A stretch of DNA of 5,413 nt from the NCBI GenBank assembly GCA_964506935.1, contig CAZDOD010000190.1, positions 1 to 5,413 on the forward strand, written 5' to 3'. The translations under genes and the position numbers were made by a program. The DNA comes from CAZDOD01 sp964506935 (GTDB lineage Bacteria; Desulfobacterota; Zymogenia; Zymogenales; Zymogenaceae). Below are positions 1-4,363 of this stretch, in pieces (position 1 is the first letter of the stretch; the number at the start of each line of letters is the position of its first letter). The notes under the pieces were generated by a model. The model worked only from the letters and a program-made list of their open reading frames with translations. It was not told where the DNA came from and searched no databases.

Positions 1-1370
1 GCCCCTTCGTCTCCCAGGGGATTACGACCTTTGTGGCTGGAAACTGCGGATACGGCGTTGCTGGTTTTATAAAAGACAGCCCATATATGGATATCATCGA
101 AGAGAGGACGAGGGGCCTATTTTCCATTGATTGGGATACGATGGAGGAGTATTTTTCCTTTTTGAGAAAGAACGGCCTGAGCCATAATCTTATAAACCTC
201 GCAGGTCACGGCACCACGAGGACCTCCATCAGGGGATATGATCCCTCTCCAATGAATGATGACGAGATGAGTAAGATGCTCACCATCTTTGAAGAGGCGA
301 TGTATCAGGGGGCAAAGGGGGTTTCATTCGGCCTGCAGTATGAGCCGGGGGTCTTTGCGACAATCGATGAGATTAAAAAGATCGCTCAGCTAGTAAAGAA
401 GAAAGATAAGATCCTCACTGTCCATATGAAGGCGTATTCGACCCTTTCGGGGACCTATCCCCTGAAACTCTTTGGAACTCCCCACAATCTTCTGGCGATA
501 CAAGATATGCTTGAAATTGCGAGGCTTACCGATGTGAGGCTTCAGCTCTCACACCTGATCTTCGTCGGGTCACTAACATGGAAAAATTACAAAAAGGCTT
601 TAAGACTCATCGATGATGCGATATCGGATGGGCTTGACGTGAAGTTCGACACCTACTCATATCACTGCGGTACATCTCATATCAATGTCTTCTTGCCCGA
701 ATGGTTTCTTGCAAGGGTCCCCGAAGTTTATGGGGATAAGTCGGCCTTGAGAAAACTAAAGCGACAAATCACATTGATGGAGAAGTTGCTCGGCTTCGGA
801 TATAAGAATATACAGATAACTTACGCAAATTGTGAGGAACTCAACAAATATAACGGGATGTTCGCCTATGATATTGCGAAGGAGAGAGGAATGGGTCAAT
901 TCGAGAATTTCATCGATATCGCCAAAAAGAGCAACGGGCTTGCCAGTGTCTTAAATCACAGATATAGCAACATGGAGATAATAGAGGCACTAATGAAGCA
1001 TCCGGCCTCACTTTTTATGACGGACGCCACGGTTGCAACACAGGGTGTCAAAAATCCCGCCTGTTTCGGCTGCTTTCCCAGGTTTCTTGAGCTTTCGAGG
1101 GAGAAGAACTTAATCCCCCTCGAAGAGGCTATCTACAAGATGACGGGAGCATCAAGAGAGAGATTCGATATAAAGGACCGTGGAATCTTGAAGAAGGGTC
1201 TGGCGGCGGATATCACGGTATTTGATTGGAACACCATAAAGGACAACAACACAATAACCGAGACCGACAGGACACCGACCGGGATAGAAGCGGTCTTTAT
1301 CAACGGTAAACTGATTGTATTTAAAGATCAGGTAAAAGGCCCGATGGATGCGGGGGTGGTTGTCTTTTAA
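1..1370 (+). CDS. N-acyl-D-amino-acid deacylase-type amidohydrolase, 5'-truncated by the window
   Basis: This is a metal-dependent amidohydrolase that most resembles D-aminoacylases, which hydrolyse N-acyl-D-amino acids to D-amino acids. The reading frame is open from base 3, so the gene starts outside the window. The GTG at 33 lies inside the conserved QGITTFVAGNCG segment and is not the start. Visible family features, numbered from that GTG as residue 1: GNCG with the metal-ligand cysteine at C5; GHGTTR near 58-63; the metal-binding histidines H131 (TVHMK) and H174 (LSHL); the catalytic aspartate D331 (FMTDAT); and the closing amidohydrolase signature KGLAADITVFD. The visible 455 residues lack only the first 60-70 of a typical 480-540, including the N-terminal HxH. 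Substrate preference cannot be read: the THMRxE motif common in the family is VHMKAY here. The stop TAA is at 1368-1370. The next gene is convergent. Confidence 0.9.
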   Translation, partial: PFVSQGITTFVAGNCGYGVAGFIKDSPYMDIIEERTRGLFSIDWDTMEEYFSFLRKNGLSHNLINLAGHGTTRTSIRGYDPSPMNDDEMSKMLTIFEEAMYQGAKGVSFGLQYEPGVFATIDEIKKIAQLVKKKDKILTVHMKAYSTLSGTYPLKLFGTPHNLLAIQDMLEIARLTDVRLQLSHLIFVGSLTWKNYKKALRLIDDAISDGLDVKFDTYSYHCGTSHINVFLPEWFLARVPEVYGDKSALRKLKRQITLMEKLLGFGYKNIQITYANCEELNKYNGMFAYDIAKERGMGQFENFIDIAKKSNGLASVLNHRYSNMEIIEALMKHPASLFMTDATVATQGVKNPACFGCFPRFLELSREKNLIPLEEAIYKMTGASRERFDIKDRGILKKGLAADITVFDWNTIKDNNTITETDRTPTGIEAVFINGKLIVFKDQVKGPMDAGVVVF

Positions 1371-1378
1371 ATACCTGT

Positions 1379-1410
1379 CCGATCGAAGTCGGTTCTTTGT
1401 CTTGATTTTT
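1379..1410 (+). terminator. Short hairpin with T-rich tail just after the amidohydrolase stop
   Basis: CCGAT (1379-1383) can pair with GTCGG (1388-1392) around a CGAA loop, with one T-G wobble at the loop end. A T-rich stretch follows at 1393-1410. It lies 9 bp past the stop codon, as expected for a rho-independent terminator, but the stem is short, so this is tentative. Confidence 0.4.
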
Positions 1411-1450
1411 CAGAGTAGTTTTCATCTGAGATTTGCTTTGTAATCTATCC

Positions 1451-1510
1451 GGGGATACCGTGCCTATTCCTCATTGATATTTAGGCATGGTATCCCTTAA
1501 ATACTTCTTT
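1451..1510 (+). terminator. Long stem-loop, probable terminator between convergent genes
   Basis: The left arm at 1452-1466 (GGGATACCGTGCCTA) pairs with the right arm at 1482-1496 (TAGGCATGGTATCCC). This makes 15 bp with one G-U wobble, plus a possible extra wobble pair at 1451/1497, closing a 15-nt loop. A moderately T-rich stretch (TTAAATACTTCTTTT) follows on the plus strand, while the minus-strand side has no T-run. It therefore reads best as a second terminator for the amidohydrolase transcript. The rest of 1371-1622 holds no convincing ORF. Confidence 0.5.
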
Positions 1511-1622
1511 TAAAAGCTCTCTATAATGTGAAAATGGGATAATCTCTCTTTTAGAGGAGAGCGATACACAAATGGCTTTATTAAAGAGAGGAGGTAGATA
1601 CTTTTATCTTTAGTCAATTCGA

Positions 1623-1940
1623 CTATGGATTCGATTCGATCTTTCCTATCCTCCTCTCGATATCATTCCTCCACTCATTTTCGGTCCCAACCAGCTCGTT
1701 AAGCTCTTTCAGGCTTCCGATTTCCGCCTCAATCTCCAACGCCTTCAACGTGGCGTCAAGATAACCGAGGGCGAGTCCCGAGATTCTTTGTTGCTTTTGG
1801 TAAAGCTCGCCCTCTTTTATGATCTCGTCAACGGCAGGACCGAGTAATATTGGGCCCGGAACGGATAGGATTACATAGACGAGAACCGGCCCGGAGAGGA
1901 TCCAGATCGCGACCACTAATATAAAAAATCTCAAGGCCAT
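1623..1940 (-). CDS. Small membrane-anchored protein of unknown function (105 aa)
   Basis: I do not recognise this protein. I place the start at the ATG of 1940 because GGAG (1948-1951) sits 7 nt upstream. The frame could begin at a TTG at 1964, but that has no good ribosome site. The product opens with MALRFF and a hydrophobic stretch at about residues 4-28. A proline- and glycine-containing segment (VPGPILLGP) follows. The rest, about residues 36-105, is hydrophilic, rich in Glu, Leu and Lys, and probably helical or coiled-coil. This suggests a one-pass anchor with a soluble helical tail; which side the tail lies on is unclear. The stop is TAG. It runs in the same direction as the membrane-protein, protease and repressor genes upstream, but a 252-bp gap makes a shared transcript uncertain. 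It is convergent with the amidohydrolase. Confidence 0.68.
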   Translation of the reverse strand: MALRFFILVVAIWILSGPVLVYVILSVPGPILLGPAVDEIIKEGELYQKQQRISGLALGYLDATLKALEIEAEIGSLKELNELVGTENEWRNDIERRIGKIESNP

Positions 1941-1947
1941 ATTGAAA

Positions 1948-1951
1948 CTCC
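1948..1951 (-). promoter_or_regulatory. Ribosome binding site deciding the start of the 105-aa membrane protein
   Basis: GGAG on the minus strand lies 7 nt before the ATG at 1940. It favours that ATG over the upstream in-frame TTG at 1964. Confidence 0.6.
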
Positions 1952-2018
1952 GATCAAATTCCAAGGATTTCTTTAGGATTATTCAGAAAGTTTTAAACTT
2001 ATCTCTGATGGTATTATC

Positions 2019-2047
2019 AGTCTAATGGCTTCGGGAAAAAATATCAA
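2019..2047 (-). promoter_or_regulatory. Candidate promoter for the 105-aa membrane protein
   Basis: On the minus strand TTGATA (2047-2042) and TAGACT (2024-2019) are 17 bp apart, matching the sigma70 boxes at 5/6 and 4/6 positions. Transcription would begin near 2012, giving a leader of about 70 nt. The surrounding gap 1941-2192 is AT-rich and holds only short hairpins (for example 2060-2077 and 2132-2147), with no credible gene. Confidence 0.35.
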
Positions 2048-2192
2048 AATTATGAGTGGGGAAAAAAGGATTTTTCCGATTTGAAAGGATTTATATCTAC
2101 CGTGGTGGGGATAAAAAAATCTTATTTCGATTCCATTGGATAATGGATAATGTAGTGTTGACCGGTTTTTGAATGCCTATGATCCGGGATTA

Positions 2193-2567
2193 TCAGGGAT
2201 AGATGTGGACACCTTTTTTCATCGCTTTGCCCCTTCCGCCCCATATCTTCCTTATCAAAAGTGATGACACATATATCCCAAATATCGCCCCACCTATGAT
2301 GCCCAGCCATCTAGATAGGGTTTCCATCAAGGCAAAGGCATCGGGTGTGAGCTCGAACACGAACTCCCCGTCTCTGAAAAAGGTCATGATTTCCCATGGA
2401 TGAGAGCCAAAGATGAGGCCAGCGCCCATAGAAATACACTGACTTATCACGCAGATGATCACGAAGGCGACACCAACCAAGACTATACCGATAAAGGCAC
2501 AGATGAGGGACGATACGGCTATTATGAGTAGGTAAAAGATAAATCTTGTCGGGCTCTTTCTTTTTAT
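2193..2567 (-). CDS. Small polytopic membrane protein (124 aa) with apparent AUA start
   Basis: I do not recognise the family. The only ATG/GTG/TTG start in the frame is a TTG at 2480, in the middle of a hydrophobic stretch and without a ribosome site. The frame stays open upstream, and a clean AGGAG (2578-2574) sits 6 nt before an ATA codon at 2567-2565. Starting there gives a textbook membrane N-terminus: KRKSPTR, then a long hydrophobic region at residues 9-54, long enough for two transmembrane helices. A loop of about residues 55-86 (containing SHPWEIMTFFRDGEF) follows, then a third helix at 88-105 and a basic tail (RKIWGGRGKAMKK). The gene lies 133 bp downstream of the ImmA-like protease on the same strand, so it may share its regulation or act as a membrane sensor or partner. 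That role is inference. The start could also be an ATG lost by mutation or sequencing error. Confidence 0.68.
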   Translation of the reverse strand: MKRKSPTRFIFYLLIIAVSSLICAFIGIVLVGVAFVIICVISQCISMGAGLIFGSHPWEIMTFFRDGEFVFELTPDAFALMETLSRWLGIIGGAIFGIYVSSLLIRKIWGGRGKAMKKGVHIYP

Positions 2568-2573
2568 CTCGGT

Positions 2574-2578
2574 CTCCT
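2574..2578 (-). promoter_or_regulatory. Ribosome binding site in front of an ATA codon
   Basis: AGGAG on the minus strand is followed by ACCGAG and then ATA. It is the only strong ribosome site near the membrane-protein frame and is the main argument for a start at 2567. The ten bases AGGAGACCGA are identical to those in front of the small HTH gene at 3996-4005. Confidence 0.55.
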
Positions 2579-2700
2579 GATAAAAAAAAGTCTTATATTT
2601 ATTTTGCCAGAAGTTTGATACGTAAAGTAAAAACAGCCCGTGGGAAATCGGATGACTATTATTTCCGGCGAAGACACACGGAAAAGTAAGGCATGGGATG

Positions 2701-3177
2701 TCAGATGTCCGAAAACATCCGAAGCTGCCTGTACATGTTGTATATCCTTAGTCTGAAGTCAACGAGATATTTGGGTATATTATATTTATCGCCGATGTTT
2801 TCCCCCGTCTCGATATCCTTTTCAAAGGCATCTGTCGGGATGATGGCGATCGCCGCCATCGTCGAGGCCTGAAGCTCCACCTTATTTTGCAGTCCGAGGG
2901 TATTGTAATAGTGGTAGCCGCCTGGGTGGTATCTGTGGTGGAAATATTCATGGTAACCAACAAAGGCCTTGTGTCCCAACGAAAGGTGCTTATTAATAAC
3001 GATAAAGGGAGTACCCCTCATCACGAAGTACCACCCCCTAGATGGCATCTTATGACAAAACGTAACTATACCCTCCTTTGAGCAAATGGCCTCGAAATCA
3101 TCAAGCGTGAGAGGCCTCACATTGTAGTCGGGGACTTCGCGAGAGAGCCTTCCTATAATTTGATATGTTAAAGGCAT
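2701..3177 (-). CDS. ImmA/IrrE-family zinc metallopeptidase (158 aa)
   Basis: This is a soluble zinc protease of the ImmA/IrrE type. The zinc motif is HEYFH at residues 76-80, inside VGYHEYFHHRYHP. E101 in KVELQAST is the likely third zinc ligand, matching the usual E-x-EA-x-x-FA region of the family, and IIPTDAF (112-118) matches the following LxMP segment. The segments around PSRGWYFVMRGTPFIVINK form the usual strand region before the helix. In ICEBs1 and related elements such proteases cleave the neighbouring XRE repressor. Here the XRE gene lies directly upstream on the same strand, which supports that pairing, but cleavage itself is inferred. The ATG at 3177 has no recognisable ribosome site. 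A weak TATATA box (3199-3194) lies close upstream, so translation may be inefficient or nearly leaderless. A hairpin separates it from the XRE gene, unlike the tight coupling common for such pairs. Confidence 0.9.
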   Translation of the reverse strand: MPLTYQIIGRLSREVPDYNVRPLTLDDFEAICSKEGIVTFCHKMPSRGWYFVMRGTPFIVINKHLSLGHKAFVGYHEYFHHRYHPGGYHYYNTLGLQNKVELQASTMAAIAIIPTDAFEKDIETGENIGDKYNIPKYLVDFRLRIYNMYRQLRMFSDI

Positions 3178-3231
3178 GGTACTATTTTTGAACTATATAA
3201 AATCTTCTTGAGGAAAATCTAAGAAGCTTTT

Positions 3232-3260
3232 AGAAAATTGCCCTCTTTTGTCAAGGGCAA
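3232..3260 (-). terminator. Rho-independent terminator between the XRE repressor and the protease
   Basis: Read on the minus strand, TTGCCCT (3260-3254) pairs perfectly with AGGGCAA (3244-3238) around a 9-nt loop. TTTTCT (3237-3232) follows at once. It lies about 63 bp past the double stop of the XRE gene and should end or attenuate that transcript before the protease gene. Confidence 0.6.
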
Positions 3261-3323
3261 AACAGATCCTAGCACACAAAAAAATCCACTTAACAAAAAG
3301 GATGAATTCCTAAAAGTTTTTTA

Positions 3324-3803
3324 TTATCTTCCCGAGGTTCTCTTTTCGATGATGCTGTTGGCCAACTTCAGTATCGCCTTGATATCTTCTAGATCCTGTG
3401 GCGTGAGGTTCTTGAGCTCTTTGAAGCCCTCGAATGCCTGGAGCAACTCCGGGTCGTCAATTTTTGGAAGGGTGATTAGAATTTCGTGGGTATCGAAGTC
3501 TTCGGTCTCTTCCTTTACCATTTCGAGGTCCGATTGTATTTTCTGATTTTCCTGCCCCTTGTCTTTTGTAATACTACCCTCCCAGTTTCGTGCGTTTTCA
3601 TATGAATCGTTGTCACTCAAGAGTGCTCCCAACGGGATCTCCAACATAAGGGCGATATTATTGATATGATCGATACTGGGCTTTCTTTCTCCGCTCTCCC
3701 AACGGCTGACTGCCGATTTCTCAACGCCGATCTTTTTGCCCAACTCTTCTTGGGTCAGCCCCCTTTTTCTCCTCATGTTCTTTATATTTTTGCCTAAATC
3801 CAT
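3324..3803 (-). CDS. XRE-family helix-turn-helix repressor, ImmR/cI-like (159 aa)
   Basis: This is a DNA-binding regulator. The N-terminal XRE domain covers about residues 1-64 (MDLGKNIKNMRRKRG onward), with the helix-turn-helix at about 17-38 and recognition-helix residues in EKSAVSRWESG. A charged linker (about 65-105, rich in Glu, Lys, Asp and Gln) leads to a C-terminal helical part (LQAFEGFKELKNLTPQDL...), probably for dimerisation. It has no LexA/S24 self-cleavage domain, consistent with needing a separate protease such as the ImmA-like product downstream. The start is the ATG at 3803. The frame continues upstream to a TTG at 3923, but that stretch contains the gene's own promoter and has no ribosome site. 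The ATG lies 6 nt from a perfect -10 box, so the mRNA is predicted to be leaderless. It ends in TAATAA. It probably represses itself and the divergent HTH gene through the four operator-like sites at 3823-3965. Confidence 0.93.
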   Translation of the reverse strand: MDLGKNIKNMRRKRGLTQEELGKKIGVEKSAVSRWESGERKPSIDHINNIALMLEIPLGALLSDNDSYENARNWEGSITKDKGQENQKIQSDLEMVKEETEDFDTHEILITLPKIDDPELLQAFEGFKELKNLTPQDLEDIKAILKLANSIIEKRTSGR

Positions 3804-3809
3804 ATGACC

Positions 3810-3838
3810 ATTATAAGTAAATGTTTCCTTTTTGTCAA
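3810..3838 (-). promoter_or_regulatory. Strong leftward promoter of the XRE repressor
   Basis: On the minus strand a perfect TTGACA (3838-3833) and a perfect TATAAT (3815-3810) are separated by 17 bp. The expected start of transcription, 7 nt past the -10 box, is the A of the repressor ATG at 3803. The -35 box lies inside the operator-like motif at 3823-3839, which suggests autoregulation. Confidence 0.88.
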
Positions 3839-3839
3839 C
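3823..3839 (-). promoter_or_regulatory. Operator-like site 1 (GTTGACAAAAAGGAAAC)
   Basis: On the minus strand this 17-mer matches site 4 at 15 of 17 positions. It contains the -35 box and half the spacer of the leftward promoter. A protein bound here would block or, depending on geometry, modulate repressor transcription. Confidence 0.65.
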
Positions 3840-3883
3840 TATTTTTTCAAAAAAACTACAAATATAGAGATATATTGAGATAA

Positions 3884-3900
3884 ATTGACAATATGGCACC
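3884..3900 (+). promoter_or_regulatory. Operator-like site 2 (ATTGACAATATGGCACC)
   Basis: It shares the exact 12-mer TTGACAATATGG with site 4, on the same strand 65 bp away. No -10 box lies at the proper distance, so the TTGACA here is not readily explained as a promoter element. It looks like an auxiliary operator. Confidence 0.6.
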
Positions 3901-3915
3901 TTTTTAGTCTCAATA

Positions 3916-3932
3916 GTTGCCAATCAGTCAAC
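3916..3932 (-). promoter_or_regulatory. Operator-like site 3 (GTTGACTGATTGGCAAC)
   Basis: On the minus strand it keeps the GTTGAC-N5-GG-N-AAC pattern of the other sites, with GTTG and CAAC at its ends forming a dyad. It is centred 32 bp from site 2 and 33 bp from site 4, close to three helical turns each. No promoter box pairs with it. Confidence 0.5.
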
Positions 3933-3944
3933 ATCATCCGTAAC

Positions 3945-3969
3945 CAAAGTTGACAATATGGAAACTTTG
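3945..3969 (+). promoter_or_regulatory. Operator-like site 4, a 25-bp perfect dyad over the rightward -35 box
   Basis: CAAAGTT (3945-3951) and AACTTTG (3963-3969) are perfect inverted repeats separated by 11 nt. The core 17-mer at 3949-3965, GTTGACAATATGGAAAC, is the best match to the shared motif. It covers the -35 box of the rightward promoter. It is probably the main dimer-binding site that keeps the small HTH gene off. Confidence 0.7.
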
Positions 3970-3978
3970 CTATATAAA
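3950..3978 (+). promoter_or_regulatory. Strong rightward promoter of the small HTH gene
   Basis: A perfect TTGACA (3950-3955) and TATAAA (3973-3978) are 17 bp apart. Transcription should start near A3985, giving a leader of about 25 nt that carries the AAGGAG ribosome site. Site 4 overlaps the -35 box. Confidence 0.85.
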
Positions 3979-3994
3979 AGCTCCAAAAAAGATA

Positions 3995-4000
3995 AAGGAG
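3995..4000 (+). promoter_or_regulatory. Ribosome binding site of the small HTH gene
   Basis: AAGGAG lies 9 nt before the ATG at 4010. It settles the start against the TTG at 3950, which is itself part of the -35 box. Confidence 0.8.
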
Positions 4001-4009
4001 ACCGAAAAG

Positions 4010-4264
4010 ATGTTCAATCCCGAGTGTTATCTTCCGACTGAAAGATATTTTCGAAAATACGAAAGGGCCCTGATGGAGCTTTCGGACCTGGATTTATGGA
4101 TATGGCTCATGCACCATTCAGGAAAGAGTCAGGCATGGATCGCCGATAAAGTTGGTGTTACGCAGTCGGCTATCAGTCACAGGATAAAAAAGATCGACAG
4201 GCACTTCATAGAAAAGATTAAGGGTGATAGAGAATATTTTGAATCGGAGATTAGAAAAAACTAG
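4010..4264 (+). CDS. Small helix-turn-helix DNA-binding protein (84 aa), divergent from the repressor
   Basis: The product is a small cytoplasmic protein. Its helix-turn-helix lies at about residues 38-62: GKSQAWIADKVGVTQSAISHR is a standard arrangement, followed by a basic IKKIDRH. The N-terminal 35 residues (MFNPECYLPTERYF...) are charged and aromatic and lead into a helix (ALMELSDLDLWIWLMHH) that packs before the HTH. The motif resembles XRE/Cro or sigma region-4-like HTHs, but I cannot assign a family. Divergent transcription from an XRE repressor under shared operators is the position held by cro, xis or activator genes in phages and ICEs, so it could be an opposing regulator or an activator of downstream genes. 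That role is inferred. The LCP gene follows on the same strand after 99 bp with no clear terminator, so read-through into it is possible. Confidence 0.82.
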   Translation: MFNPECYLPTERYFRKYERALMELSDLDLWIWLMHHSGKSQAWIADKVGVTQSAISHRIKKIDRHFIEKIKGDREYFESEIRKN

Positions 4265-4306
4265 TAAAATATTTGCTTTTTCAAGACAGACATTATAAAC
4301 TATATT

Positions 4307-4337
4307 TTGTACTTAAATAGTTATGATTAAGTATAAG
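4307..4337 (+). promoter_or_regulatory. Weak candidate promoter before the LCP gene
   Basis: TTGTAC (4307-4312) and TATAAG (4332-4337) are 19 bp apart, so both the boxes and the spacing are imperfect. The region 4265-4363 is AT-rich. Read-through from the HTH promoter at 3950 is an alternative. Confidence 0.28.
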
Positions 4338-4363
4338 GTCATAGTTAATAGGAATATCCTGAA

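Noticed and set aside
1522..1527. Perfect TATAAT in the convergent gap
   Set aside because: No -35 box lies at 16-18 bp, and the following short frames (for example 13 codons from ATG near 1572) are not credible genes.
2060..2077. GGAAAAA/TTTTTCC hairpin upstream of the 105-aa gene
   Set aside because: It is almost all A-T pairs in an AT-rich region, with no T-tail. Chance is a sufficient explanation.
2156..2172. GTTGACC match near 2156
   Set aside because: It has the TTGAC core but lacks the GG-N-A-N-C half, so it does not fit the operator motif.
2193..2480. TTG at 2480 as the start of the membrane protein
   Set aside because: It begins in the middle of a hydrophobic helix without a ribosome site, while the frame continues upstream to a well-placed AGGAG.
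2662..2684. 6-bp hairpin TTTCCG/CGGAAA after the protease gene
   Set aside because: There is no T-run on the minus-strand side and the loop is 11 nt, so the terminator evidence is too weak.
3238..3254. Possible fifth operator (TTGACAAAAGAGG on the minus strand)
   Set aside because: The GG is one base out of register and the sequence is accounted for by the terminator loop and stem. A chance match to site 1 is likely.
2122..3546. Open frames opposite or inside the membrane-protein, protease and XRE genes
   Set aside because: They overlap clear genes in other frames, lack ribosome sites and give low-complexity or unlikely proteins.
3804..3923. 40-residue N-terminal extension of the XRE repressor from a TTG at 3923
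   Set aside because: It would cross the repressor's own promoter and two operators, has no ribosome site and adds residues outside the XRE fold.
3950..4009. Upstream TTG start (3950) for the small HTH protein
   Set aside because: This TTG is the beginning of the -35 hexamer, upstream of the predicted transcription start. The ATG at 4010 has AAGGAG in front of it.
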